A stretch of DNA of 20,042 nt, from positions 1 through 20,042 of the IMG/VR virus record IMGVR_UViG_3300042868_002920; one strand, 5' to 3'. Of this stretch, positions 7,995 to 15,875 are shown one piece after another; the first letter of the stretch is position 1; every line of letters starts with the position of its first letter. The translations under genes and the position numbers were made by a program. This DNA is from a virus. The notes beneath the pieces were generated by a model. That model was not told where the DNA came from and ran no database searches. It saw nothing but the letters and a program-made list of their open reading frames with translations.

Positions 7995-8002
7995 TATCTT
8001 TG
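7995..8002 (+). promoter_or_regulatory. -7 promoter box upstream of tail chaperone gene
   Basis: TATCTTTG is an exact match to the Bacteroidota -7 consensus TAnnTTTG in the only gap of this module. It ends 4 nt before the ATG at 8007, so a transcript would be leaderless or nearly so. No correctly spaced -33 TTTG is visible. Confidence 0.45.
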
Positions 8003-8006
8003 TGGC

Positions 8007-8333
8007 ATGAGCCACATTATCATTGGGGGTGTTCAGCACCCCCTTTTGTTTAACATGAACAGCCTGCGCAACGTTATGCAGTTGGCTGGAATGGAAAATT
8101 TCGCAGATCTAAACCTGCAAAAAGACCTTGCCAAATCGATGGACTTTGCACTAAGTTGCGCGTTCTATGGGATATTGGAAGGCTACGAAGCCGACGGCAA
8201 AAAAACGCCATATCCCACCATCCAAAAGTTGGGCGCATCGGTTAAAAGATTTACAGAGTTGAGCCCTGCATTGGATGAATTCACGCAGGCAGTTAGTGAT
8301 TTCTTTAGCACTGAAGAGCCAGAGGGAAAGTAA
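8007..8333 (+). CDS. Tail assembly chaperone, upstream frame (lambda gpG-like)
   Basis: This cytoplasmic chaperone coats the tape measure protein while the tube polymerises and is absent from the virion. The 108-residue product (SHIIIGGVQHPLLFNMNSLRNVMQLAGM...) has the usual short strand followed by helices. The C-terminus, EEPEGK, sits on a frameshift site so that part of the ribosomes continue into the next frame. I chose the ATG at 8007 over an upstream in-frame TTG at 7989, which lies inside the presumed promoter. Position between tube and tape-measure genes plus the frameshift element make the assignment strong despite low sequence conservation in this family. Confidence 0.82.
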   Translation: MSHIIIGGVQHPLLFNMNSLRNVMQLAGMENFADLNLQKDLAKSMDFALSCAFYGILEGYEADGKKTPYPTIQKLGASVKRFTELSPALDEFTQAVSDFFSTEEPEGK

Positions 8334-8366
8334 AAGCCAAGGGCGACGGCGCACCGCTAACTTGGC
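8324..8366 (+). promoter_or_regulatory. Programmed -1 ribosomal frameshift site with stem-loop
   Basis: GGGAAAG at 8324-8330 is read as GGA AAG in the zero frame, directly before the TAA stop at 8331-8333. It is the same heptamer as in the lambda G-T genes. Slipping by -1 gives GGG AAA and enters the downstream open frame. Five nt after it, GCCAAG (8336-8341) pairs perfectly with CTTGGC (8361-8366), with a small inner CGG/CCG stem, a well-placed stimulatory structure. Confidence 0.85.
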
Positions 8367-8674
8367 GCAAGATTGAGCGCATCAGTTACGGCGAATTGAA
8401 TCTAACTGAGCGAGAGTTTTGGAAATGCTCGCCACGATTTTGGCGTTTGAAATTGGAGGGGATGCGTGAGGCGCAGCAACAGCAGTACAGAAACCAATGG
8501 GAGATCACTCGCTGGGCAGTTGCTACAGGCATGGCGCCACATTTAAAAAAGCCAATTGAACCGAAAAGGCTGTTAACATTTCCATGGGAGGAACCTGAGT
8601 TTTTGTCTATTCACGAAGCGGTTAAACTATATTCGCATGTCTTTGATAAGTTAACCCCAGACGCCAAGGCATGA
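8330..8674 (+). CDS. Tail assembly chaperone, frameshift-extended C-terminal domain (gpT-like)
   Basis: This is the downstream part of a fusion made by -1 frameshifting at 8324-8330; the full fusion would be about 222 residues (108 plus 114). The frame is open from 8315, has no ATG before well inside the domain, and offers only a TTG at 8396, so independent translation is unlikely. The segment NLTEREFWKCSPRFWRLKLEGM, a basic Gln-rich helix, and a later KRLLTFPWEEP match the second-frame domain of siphovirus chaperones, which binds tail tube protein in lambda. Its stop overlaps the next start as ATGA. The frame change is supported by sequence; its efficiency is unknown. Confidence 0.8.
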   Translation, partial: VKAKGDGAPLTWRKIERISYGELNLTEREFWKCSPRFWRLKLEGMREAQQQQYRNQWEITRWAVATGMAPHLKKPIEPKRLLTFPWEEPEFLSIHEAVKLYSHVFDKLTPDAKA

Positions 8675-9165
8675 GCGCACCCATAAAAATAGTATATAAC
8701 ATTTTAAGCAATGCGTCAGACCTCACGGCGTTGGTTTCCACTCGCTTAAATCCTTTGCGGATTCCGCAAGAGTCTGCATTCCCTGCAATTGCTTATAATT
8801 TAGTCAGCGTAATTGCAAGCCCTACCAACACAAGCCACTCACGCACAGACTTTGCTCGTGTGCAAGTTAGTAGTTTTGGCACCACGTTTGCCGATGCGAT
8901 GGAGACAGCCGCACAAGTTAGAGCTGCGTTTGAAGCTGCTACCTTTCCAGATACTTTTAATGGGGTTTACTGCCAGGCGATTGAGTTCGATGGCGAAGTG
9001 CATTTGGTTGAGGATGAGGCGGGATTTGCGGGAATTTATCACGTTGCTCAGGACTTTATTATTAATTACATTTATGCCGCGCCAGTGCCATCTGGTGCTA
9101 GTTATTTGTTGCTCGAAGATGGCGCATATTTATTACAAGAAGATAGTTATAAAATAGAATTGTAA
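8671..9165 (+). CDS. Tail terminator / completion protein, DUF3168-like
   Basis: Proteins of the DUF3168 group (related to lambda gpU and HK97 gp10-neighbour proteins) cap the growing tail. The 164 residues show the usual order: an N-terminal helix (IKIVYNILSNASDLTALV), R-I-P with FPAIAYNLVS, a strand RTDFARVQVSSFG, and a helix DAMETAAQVRAAFEAAT. The C-terminus adds a repetitive YLLLEDGAYLLQEDSYKIEL, a beta-hairpin-like extension not needed for the core fold. The gene overlaps the chaperone stop as ATGA. In lambda and HK97 the equivalent gene lies before the tube gene; here it lies between chaperone and tape measure. The call is by pattern and is moderate. Confidence 0.72.
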   Translation: MSAPIKIVYNILSNASDLTALVSTRLNPLRIPQESAFPAIAYNLVSVIASPTNTSHSRTDFARVQVSSFGTTFADAMETAAQVRAAFEAATFPDTFNGVYCQAIEFDGEVHLVEDEAGFAGIYHVAQDFIINYIYAAPVPSGASYLLLEDGAYLLQEDSYKIEL

Positions 9166-9167
9166 GC

Positions 9168-10964
9168 ATGGCAAGGTCCTTAAATATAGTAATTGGCGCA
9201 AACATTGAAAAGCTCAGACAGGGCTTTAATGATGCGATATCAGTAATAAAAAAGGCGGGCGGCGAAATGTCTGCCGATGTGGCAAAGAGCGCAAAGAGCA
9301 TTGAGGAGAAGCTGGCAAGCATTGCAACCCGTAACCCAACGATGGGGACTGTTAGGCAGTTGACTCAGTTGGCTATGGAAGCGCGGGCATTGGGCCCAGA
9401 GTTTGCGGCTTCCGCTGATCAGTTTATAAAAGAAGCGGGTAGAATCAAAGATAGCATAGGCGATGCCAGGGCAGAGGTTGGGTATTTTGCAAGCGATACC
9501 CGACGCCTCGATGCGGTATTGGGTGGAGTGCAGGCAGTTGCCGGAGCCTTTGGAGCCGTTGAGGGGGCACTTGCATTGGCAGGTGTTGAGAATGAAGATC
9601 TACAGAAAACAATGGTAAAGCTGCAGGGCGCCATTGCTTTGGTGAATGGAGTTCAAGCCATACAAAACGCATTGCAAGCCGAGAGCGCTGTGCGTATTGG
9701 GATAACTACGGCAGCCACTAAACTTTATACATTAGTAACGGGAGGCGCAACAGGGGCGACGCTTGCCTTTAGAACAGCCTTAATGTCTATAGGTGTTGGC
9801 GTTGCAATTGCAGGGATTGGCGCATTGATTGCAAACTTTGATAAATTAAAGAACGCAATTTTTCCCGCTGATGCCGCGCTAAAAGGATTAAATACAACGC
9901 TCGATAAAACGATAGCCAAAAACGAACGCGATATAAAAGTAATGGAGGCAAAGGGCAATAAATTAGGCGCCTTTGCTTTACAAGAACAGAATTTAAATTT
10001 AACGCTACAAAAGGCTCGGGCAAACTTTGGCAAAAATAATAAAGAGAACTGGGGCAAAATAATTGACGATACTAAAACAGCGTTAACCGTATTAAAAATA
10101 CAGAGAGACAATTATAACGCAGCCGAGGCCGCCAAACAACAAGAGCACGAGGCCGAGATTTTAAAGCAAAATCAAGACGCCTACAATAAGCGTTTAGAAA
10201 ACTTTAGAAAGTACAAAGCACAAAGACAATTAGAGGCGGAAAAGGCTAGGAATGAATTGAAGGCAACAGAAATCGAAACCGTTGCCAGCGGACCACGCCA
10301 AGGAATCAAAACAATAGATCCTGCGCCTATTGATATTAAGGCACCGCAAAAACTTGAGCATACATTTACGCAGATTGATTATGCGATGCAAAACCAAATC
10401 GCAAAGCAGGAAGAGTATGAAGAGCGTTTTGCGAAATCAATGGAGGGAGTTAACCAGGCGTTTAATAGTTTAACTGCTGACGGACTCGAAGCGTTCGGGG
10501 TGTTGTTGGGCGATATTATGACGGGGCAAATTGGAAGCTTCCAAGATTTTGGCAAGAAATTACTGGGATCCGTTGCGGCATTCATGAAATCATTTGGGCA
10601 AGCATTGATTGCAACGGCCACAGCGTCGAAGGCTTTTAAGGAGTTATTGATTTCCAACCCTGTGCTCGCAGCTGCTGCGGGTGTTGCATTGGTTGCGGGT
10701 TCTGCGGTGATCACTAATATGCTGAACAAAGGCCCAGAGATGACAGCCTTCGCTGAGGGAGGTATTGTGAGCGGGCCTACATTGGGATTGGTTGGTGAAT
10801 ATCCAGGGGCGAGTAGTAACCCTGAAGTAATCGCACCACTTGACAAATTGAAGGGCATGCTAAACACAAACGAGCAAAGCGGCTACGTTGCAAGCACTAC
10901 AATACAAGGTCGCGATTTGGCAATTGTTTTGGAACGATATAACAAAGACAGAAATAGGGGATAA
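9168..10964 (+). CDS. Tail tape measure protein
   Basis: This protein fills the tube lumen and sets tail length. The 598 residues are almost entirely helical, with long charged coiled-coil parts (residues 235-360), Ala/Gly-rich hydrophobic segments near 122-142, 204-223 (ALMSIGVGVAIAGIGALIAN) and 498-518 (PVLAAAAGVALVAGSAVIT), and the C-terminal FAEGGIVSGPTLGLVGEYPG motif followed by PEVIAPLDKLKGML that is common to tape measures. It is short; at the roughly 1.5 angstrom per residue known for siphoviruses it implies a tail of about 90 nm. Its position after the chaperone pair is canonical, and the stop shares one base with the next start (TAATG). Confidence 0.92.
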   Translation: MARSLNIVIGANIEKLRQGFNDAISVIKKAGGEMSADVAKSAKSIEEKLASIATRNPTMGTVRQLTQLAMEARALGPEFAASADQFIKEAGRIKDSIGDARAEVGYFASDTRRLDAVLGGVQAVAGAFGAVEGALALAGVENEDLQKTMVKLQGAIALVNGVQAIQNALQAESAVRIGITTAATKLYTLVTGGATGATLAFRTALMSIGVGVAIAGIGALIANFDKLKNAIFPADAALKGLNTTLDKTIAKNERDIKVMEAKGNKLGAFALQEQNLNLTLQKARANFGKNNKENWGKIIDDTKTALTVLKIQRDNYNAAEAAKQQEHEAEILKQNQDAYNKRLENFRKYKAQRQLEAEKARNELKATEIETVASGPRQGIKTIDPAPIDIKAPQKLEHTFTQIDYAMQNQIAKQEEYEERFAKSMEGVNQAFNSLTADGLEAFGVLLGDIMTGQIGSFQDFGKKLLGSVAAFMKSFGQALIATATASKAFKELLISNPVLAAAAGVALVAGSAVITNMLNKGPEMTAFAEGGIVSGPTLGLVGEYPGASSNPEVIAPLDKLKGMLNTNEQSGYVASTTIQGRDLAIVLERYNKDRNRG

Positions 10965-13357
10965 TGGCACGCATTTACTACGGCTCATTTAAGAGTATAC
11001 AGGATATTGATTACAGGGTTGAGTTGTGGGATGCGCCAAGCGGTAGCACCACCTCGGGCACCGAGTTAAAACTTGCGGGCGAGGGCTTTGTAATTGATCG
11101 CGAAGGCGAAGGCACTGCAACCTATGAAGAATTTTTAAGGCCATCACGATGCTCAACGGAGTGGGTGATGCCAAACAATACTGTACTGGCTGACTTTATT
11201 TCGATAAGTACAGAGGCTGAAAACAATTGGGCCATGATTGTATATCGTGAAGATGTGCCTATTTGGATTGGTAGAGTTATTGCCGATCAGATGACGCGCC
11301 TGCGTGAGGCCATCCAAGCAAAGCCACGAATTAAACTTGCGGCGGTTGATGGTTTGGAATTGTTAAAAGGATTTCGTGTTAGTGATCTGTGGTTTACTGA
11401 TGGCATAATTACAGGCTCCTATCTTTTTCGCAAGTGCCTGGAACAAATTGAATTGAGTGAGTACTGGGTAGTGTTGGGTATTAATTCAAATTACTTTTAT
11501 GATGCCTCTTTAATGTATGCCAGTGCGGCCGCATTAAAAGGGATTCATTTGTTAAGCTTCAACCTTAACGCCTTTGTCAAAAACTTTGACCCCATGAAAG
11601 ACGTGCGGGCCATCGATGTAGACGCGGGATATTATGCCGATAGCAACATGCTCACCTGCACCGAGGCAATGGAGCAGATTTGCGCAGCCTTGCAAGTTAG
11701 GTTTATTCACGAGATGGCAGGCTATTGGATGGTGCCAGTAAACGGTTACTTTAATACTACGCTCGCCTATCGCCGTTACTCCTATACACTCGGCTACCAA
11801 GGCACGGGCACCTATACCCACAGGCAGACATTGGCAAGCCCACGACCGCAATGGGAAGCCAAGCCGTCGCTTTACTATCAGCCCGCTGCAAAGTTGGTGC
11901 GCATCGATACAGAGCGTAGGCTTGCAGGTAGCAAATACCGCACTTATCAAAACGCTGTAGATACCATTTTTTCCAGTGAGTTCACAGGCATACCAACGGG
12001 CTCAACGCCAGACGATGCACCTATGCGCATTAAGGTATTGGTCAAGTTTACCCGCGCCTATCCCAGCGGCAAGGTTGAGAATCAGACGCAGATCAATTAC
12101 AGGATTTATTTGCGTACTGCCTCGGGTACTATATCTTATTTGCAAAATGATGGGTACTGGAGTAGCGCAGTAAATTCCTTTGAGGGCAAAGTCGATACAC
12201 GTGGGCAGAAAACTACCTGGAATAGTTACATGATTGAGCACCAGTGCACGACAGCCCCCGCAACTTACGACCGTCTATTTGTAGATATTGACTTTGTGTA
12301 TTCAGTTGTTAAAACTTATTCAAAAAGCAAAGGGTGGCAGGTTACGGCTTCGGCTTTGAAACCTTTTTGGGGATCTGTGCAAGTTGCATTTGCCGATAGT
12401 TCAGCCTATCAAAACCCCGACTTTGTTTTTGATGTTGAAGAAATATTTAGCCCAGGCACAACCTCGGCCCTAAACTCTACCGAAATTAATTTGGATATTG
12501 CCCATTACTCGAGTGATTCAAAGTATGCAATCGGCAATATACTGGCTTACAATGGCACTATCAATGTAGTGGCCGATGATTGGTTTGGCGGTTGGGATTC
12601 CGTAACCCATGGCACGCTTACTGAAATGATAGGCACGGCCGTAGGTGGTTGCTACAAAGATTTTTTGCAGGTGGTCCGTGGTGGTTGGGTAGACAGTGGC
12701 ACATTAACGGCAATCAAAACTTTGTATTTTGACGGCGGCGCATGGGTGTTGAATGGCTGTAGCTTTAAAGCACGATCAGAGGCATGGGATGGCGAGTGGT
12801 TGTATTTGGCCCCAACTTATTCAGGGCTTACATCAACGGGCGAAGGTTACAAAATAGACCCCAACAAAAACGATGACAAAGTAAATTACGCACTGGAAGC
12901 CGTGGCCGAAATGAATGGATCAATTAACTTTGTGCCTGAGCAGGTATTGGAGTTTTTGATTAACGACGCAGAAGGCGCACCAACAACTCAGCCAACTATT
13001 AACACACGTTGGGAGGTGATGCTGGAATATGTGGATAGTTCAGAGGTTGTAAGGTGGCACGTGCAAGAACACAACGCAAGCGTAACCTACACAGCAGGAA
13101 CTCACACAATTACAAACGGCTACGAGTTAATTATTTGCAATACTACGGATGGCAATGTAACTGTAAACCTACCAAACGCTACCGAGAGCAAGGGCAAGAA
13201 ATACTATTTCCTAAAGAAAGCAAGTGCCCACGTAGTAACTATAAGCGGCGGGTCGTATAATATAAACGGATCCAGTTCAACTACAATCAATCAGCAATAC
13301 GGCAGCAAGACAATTATAAGCGACGGCGCCCAGTGGTATATTATTGCGAGCGTTTAA
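10964..13357 (+). CDS. Large tail-tip / baseplate protein
   Basis: This 797-residue protein follows the tape measure, where other siphoviruses encode distal tail and tail-hub proteins. The N-terminal part (IYYGSFKSIQDIDYRVELWD, then GEGFVIDREGEGTATYEEFLRPSRC) looks like a beta-sandwich distal-tail domain. The middle (residues about 110-280: KLAAVDGLELLKGF, YLFRKCLEQIELSEYWVV, ALQVRFIHEMAGYWMVPVNGY) resembles hub proteins. The last 80 residues, from YELIICNTTDGNVTVNLPNATESKGKKYYF to the end, match a small beta module often found at the ends of phage tail proteins. No catalytic motif or signal peptide is seen. It probably combines Dit- and Tal-like roles. The gene family name is not certain. 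Confidence 0.72.
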   Translation: MARIYYGSFKSIQDIDYRVELWDAPSGSTTSGTELKLAGEGFVIDREGEGTATYEEFLRPSRCSTEWVMPNNTVLADFISISTEAENNWAMIVYREDVPIWIGRVIADQMTRLREAIQAKPRIKLAAVDGLELLKGFRVSDLWFTDGIITGSYLFRKCLEQIELSEYWVVLGINSNYFYDASLMYASAAALKGIHLLSFNLNAFVKNFDPMKDVRAIDVDAGYYADSNMLTCTEAMEQICAALQVRFIHEMAGYWMVPVNGYFNTTLAYRRYSYTLGYQGTGTYTHRQTLASPRPQWEAKPSLYYQPAAKLVRIDTERRLAGSKYRTYQNAVDTIFSSEFTGIPTGSTPDDAPMRIKVLVKFTRAYPSGKVENQTQINYRIYLRTASGTISYLQNDGYWSSAVNSFEGKVDTRGQKTTWNSYMIEHQCTTAPATYDRLFVDIDFVYSVVKTYSKSKGWQVTASALKPFWGSVQVAFADSSAYQNPDFVFDVEEIFSPGTTSALNSTEINLDIAHYSSDSKYAIGNILAYNGTINVVADDWFGGWDSVTHGTLTEMIGTAVGGCYKDFLQVVRGGWVDSGTLTAIKTLYFDGGAWVLNGCSFKARSEAWDGEWLYLAPTYSGLTSTGEGYKIDPNKNDDKVNYALEAVAEMNGSINFVPEQVLEFLINDAEGAPTTQPTINTRWEVMLEYVDSSEVVRWHVQEHNASVTYTAGTHTITNGYELIICNTTDGNVTVNLPNATESKGKKYYFLKKASAHVVTISGGSYNINGSSSTTINQQYGSKTIISDGAQWYIIASV

Positions 13358-13395
13358 TTTGTTAACGAGTCGGCGGTAGGTGTTTTGTAATTTTG
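13357..13395 (+). promoter_or_regulatory. Candidate promoter upstream of tail fibre gene
   Basis: ATTTGTTAACG (13357-13367), a 17-nt spacer and TTGTAATTTTG (13385-13395) fill the 42-nt gap. TAATTTTG at 13388-13395 is an exact TAnnTTTG match ending 4 nt before the ATG at 13400. The TTTG at 13358-13361 is 26 nt from it, longer than the usual 19-21, so TTAACG may be the real upstream element. The arrangement copies that before the portal gene. Confidence 0.5.
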
Positions 13396-13399
13396 GCAT

Positions 13400-14545
13400 A
13401 TGCCAGACCAGAAGATTTCGGAACTCGCCGCCATTACAACCATTGACAATGCGGCCGATGTTCTGCCTATTGTTGATACAAGCGCAACCACCACAAAGAA
13501 AGTAACGCCCACGCAGTTAAAGACTAGTTTGGCGTTGAACAATGTAGACAACACAAGCGATGCAAACAAGCCGATAAGTTCAGCGCAGCAGACTGCATTG
13601 GATGCTAAGCAGGCGACGTTGGTGAGCGGTACCAATATTAAGACAGTCAACAACACAAGTTTGTTGGGAAGCGGAAACATTGCCATCAGTTCGGCAGTTG
13701 CTTGGGGCGGGGTTACTGGCACTTTGTCAAACCAAACAGATTTGCAAACGGCATTGGATGGCAAGGTTGATGAAAACACCGCCATCACTGGAGCAACCAA
13801 AACGAAGATTACTTACGATGCCAAAGGTTTGGTAACTGCTGGGGCAGATGCAACCACAGCGGATATCGCAGATTCAACAAATAGGCGTTATGTAACCGAT
13901 GCGCAATCTACGGTGATAGGAAACACAAGCGGAACAAACACAGGCGACAATGCAACCAACTCACAGTATTCAGGTTTGGCAACAAGCAAACAGGATGCGT
14001 TGGTTTCAGGTACAAACATTAAGACCGTAAATTCAACTTCTTTGTTGGGTTCGGGGAATATCGCAGTTGAACCAATAATAACCGCCACAACTTCAGCGGA
14101 TTACTACAGAGGGGACAAAACATTTGCAACCCTTAACAAGGCTGCGGTAGGTTTGGGCAATGTTGACAATACTTCGGATGCAAACAAACCCGTAAGCACA
14201 GCCACACAAACGGCACTTGATGCAAAGACCAACAAACTCATTACCACCAACAGACAAACCGCATCTTATACTTTGGTTTTGAGTGATGCTGACAAATTGG
14301 TTGAGATGAATGTGGGCAGTGCTAACAACTTGACAGTTCCTTTGAATAGTTCAGTTGCGTTCAGCACAGGCACTCAAATCCTTTTAGCACAATACGGATC
14401 AGGACAAACTACGGTTGTGGCTACAAGTGGCGTAACCATCCGAAGCAATGGGGCAAAGTTGAAATTAAACGCCCAGTATAGCGGTGCAACTTTGGTGAAG
14501 ATTGCTGAAAATGAGTGGTATTTATTTGGAGATATAGCATCGTAA
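13400..14545 (+). CDS. Repeat-rich tail fibre protein
   Basis: This is a probable side or tip fibre that contacts the host surface. The 381 residues contain two copies of a fibre repeat: NVDNTSDANKP at residues 48-58 and again at 254-264, each followed by a TALDAK turn. They also contain two copies of VSGTNIKTVN-TSLLGSGNI (from residues 75 and 202). Between them lie the common fibre motifs TKTKITYDAKGLVTAGADAT and NRRYVTDAQSTVIGNTSGTNTGD. The C-terminal 90 residues (ASYTLVLSDADKLVEMNVGS...) form a beta domain of the kind also at the end of the tail-tip protein. The repeat copies differ at many synonymous sites. The fibre call is strong; receptor and partner are unknown. Confidence 0.87.
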   Translation: MPDQKISELAAITTIDNAADVLPIVDTSATTTKKVTPTQLKTSLALNNVDNTSDANKPISSAQQTALDAKQATLVSGTNIKTVNNTSLLGSGNIAISSAVAWGGVTGTLSNQTDLQTALDGKVDENTAITGATKTKITYDAKGLVTAGADATTADIADSTNRRYVTDAQSTVIGNTSGTNTGDNATNSQYSGLATSKQDALVSGTNIKTVNSTSLLGSGNIAVEPIITATTSADYYRGDKTFATLNKAAVGLGNVDNTSDANKPVSTATQTALDAKTNKLITTNRQTASYTLVLSDADKLVEMNVGSANNLTVPLNSSVAFSTGTQILLAQYGSGQTTVVATSGVTIRSNGAKLKLNAQYSGATLVKIAENEWYLFGDIAS

Positions 14546-14546
14546 T

Positions 14547-15365
14547 ATGATACTTTCAACACACGGAATTTTGAGTTCAATTAGTGGGGCTGTGCCACTT
14601 CTTCTTGATATATACCCATCAGCGGCAGTGGCTTACTCGGTGCGTAAATTGAGAACTCTATACACAGGTAGTGCGATTCGTGTGCGTAGGTCAAGCGATA
14701 ACACCGAGCAAGATATTGGATTTACCGCATTGGGCAACCTTGACGAATCCGCACTGACTACTTTTTGTAGTGGTACAAATGGCTTTGTAACTACTTGGTA
14801 TGACCAAAGCGGAAATGGTGTTAATTTTACACAAACAACCGCAGGAAGTCAGCCACAAATCGTAAGTAGTGGAACGATATTGACACAAAGCGGTAAACCG
14901 TCAATGTCGTTTAATGGAAGTACACACAATTTTGATTGTACATCTACTACAATATCTGTACTTGATTCTTCTTTATTTATTACATACAAACAAAATGCAG
15001 CAGCACAAGCAAATCAATTATCATTACAAAACGGAAGTTCATATCCTTTTTTGAATTATTCAGGTACAATTTATTACGCAAGCACTTTGACAAGTGTTGG
15101 GACTTCCGCTTTGGGTGACGGAAATTTTGGATTGGTTACTATTAATTTACAAGTAGGAACAACACAAACTTTCTACAAAAACAATACTTTAATTTTTACA
15201 AAAGCCACACCGACAGCAGGAGCGCAAACATTTAACAAATTATGCGGGTCTCCATTTGGGCCGCCAACGCCACAAAATCATAGCGAAATTATTGCATATC
15301 CTACAAATCAAATCGCAAATAGAAACGCAATTAATACTAATATAATCACTTATTATGGTTTGTAA
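14547..15365 (+). CDS. Lectin-like receptor-binding protein (ArabFuran-catal / ConA-like domain)
   Basis: This is probably the sugar-binding adhesin at the tail tip. Residues 28-100 carry the strong signature of a phage module usually assigned to the alpha-L-arabinofuranosidase B catalytic family: VAYSVRKLRTLYTG, AIRVRRSSDNTEQDIGFT, and NGFVTTWYDQSGNGVNFTQTT. The rest is beta-rich (KPSMSFNGSTHNFDC, FGLVTINLQVGTTQTFYKNN), as in concanavalin-A-like jelly rolls. The 272-residue protein has no signal peptide. From about 14930 the DNA becomes clearly A/T-richer than the tail genes, hinting at exchange. Family resemblance is firm; enzyme activity is not implied, since these phage copies are more plausibly lectins, and catalytic residues were not checked. 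Confidence 0.78.
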   Translation: MILSTHGILSSISGAVPLLLDIYPSAAVAYSVRKLRTLYTGSAIRVRRSSDNTEQDIGFTALGNLDESALTTFCSGTNGFVTTWYDQSGNGVNFTQTTAGSQPQIVSSGTILTQSGKPSMSFNGSTHNFDCTSTTISVLDSSLFITYKQNAAAQANQLSLQNGSSYPFLNYSGTIYYASTLTSVGTSALGDGNFGLVTINLQVGTTQTFYKNNTLIFTKATPTAGAQTFNKLCGSPFGPPTPQNHSEIIAYPTNQIANRNAINTNIITYYGL

Positions 15366-15594
15366 TGGCTACAAATACAACACCGAACAGGAAGCAATCA
15401 CCGCCCGTGAGTTGTGCGATACTTACTACGGCATCCCCGTTACACCTGATGACATCACACAGAATTGGGTTGACTATCAGTTTGCAGAATTAAACACACC
15501 CCAATTTTGGTACATTGTTTTTGATGAATCACTCACACCAATACTCGGAACGCCAACACAATTTGAAGTTGTAACCCCACCATTCCCATACTAA
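15355..15594 (+). CDS. Small accessory protein after the receptor-binding gene
   Basis: I do not recognise this 79-residue acidic protein. It has a helical start (NTEQEAITARELCDTYYGIP) and a Trp/Tyr-rich second half (NWVDYQFAELNTPQFWYIVFDESL). It begins inside the previous gene (11-nt overlap) and its stop shares one base with the next start, so it belongs to the fibre transcript. Small genes at this spot often encode fibre chaperones or tip proteins; that is inference from position only. Confidence 0.68.
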   Translation: MVCNGYKYNTEQEAITARELCDTYYGIPVTPDDITQNWVDYQFAELNTPQFWYIVFDESLTPILGTPTQFEVVTPPFPY

Positions 15595-15875
15595 TGACAA
15601 CACCGAAAGTAAAACCCAATGCGCTACCTGTTAGCTTTGACCAATTCCGTAAAAACCCAGTTGCTGCCGTGGCTTTTTGTATGCTATTGGCTGTTAGTTA
15701 TTTGTATATGGACTTGCGTTCGGGCTACAAGGAGCAGATTGAAAAGAGTAATCAAAAAATAGATGCCTTGGATATTAAGATAGATCGCCTCAGCTACGCG
15801 TTGAAAAAATCAGATAGCGCACTGGCTGCCGCCATTACTGAAATCCGAATCATGAATACAATGAGAAAACTATGA
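15594..15875 (+). CDS. Membrane-anchored coiled-coil protein at start of lysis cassette
   Basis: The 93-residue protein has a short cytoplasmic-looking N-terminus (TTPKVKPNALPVSFDQFRKNP), one membrane helix near residues 23-41 (VAAVAFCMLLAVSYLYM) and a long heptad-patterned tail (EQIEKSNQKIDALDIKIDRLSYALKKSDSALAA). Single-span proteins with a coiled coil on the outer side are found as inner-membrane spanin components or as antiholin-like proteins. It overlaps the stop before it (TAATG) and the start after it (ATGA). Which role applies cannot be decided from sequence. Confidence 0.68.
   Translation: MTTPKVKPNALPVSFDQFRKNPVAAVAFCMLLAVSYLYMDLRSGYKEQIEKSNQKIDALDIKIDRLSYALKKSDSALAAAITEIRIMNTMRKL

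Noticed and set aside
8813-9157. 114-codon plus-strand frame inside the tail terminator gene
   Set aside because: It begins at a TTG, has a Leu/Arg-rich composition typical of a shifted frame, and lies wholly inside a better gene.
10379-10867. 162-codon minus-strand frame opposite the tape measure C-terminus
   Set aside because: Fully antisense to a clear tape measure gene, with Ala/Ser/Pro-rich shadow composition and no promoter or neighbours.
13400-14300. Spaced repeats considered as a CRISPR array
   Set aside because: The repeats are in frame, far apart and coding (NVDNTSDANKP, VSGTNIKTVN), without regular spacers.
13400-15365. Possible diversity-generating retroelement target in the tail fibre or adhesin
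   Set aside because: No reverse transcriptase, no template/variable repeat pair and no C-type-lectin-like 3' end are visible; the repeats present are ordinary fibre repeats.
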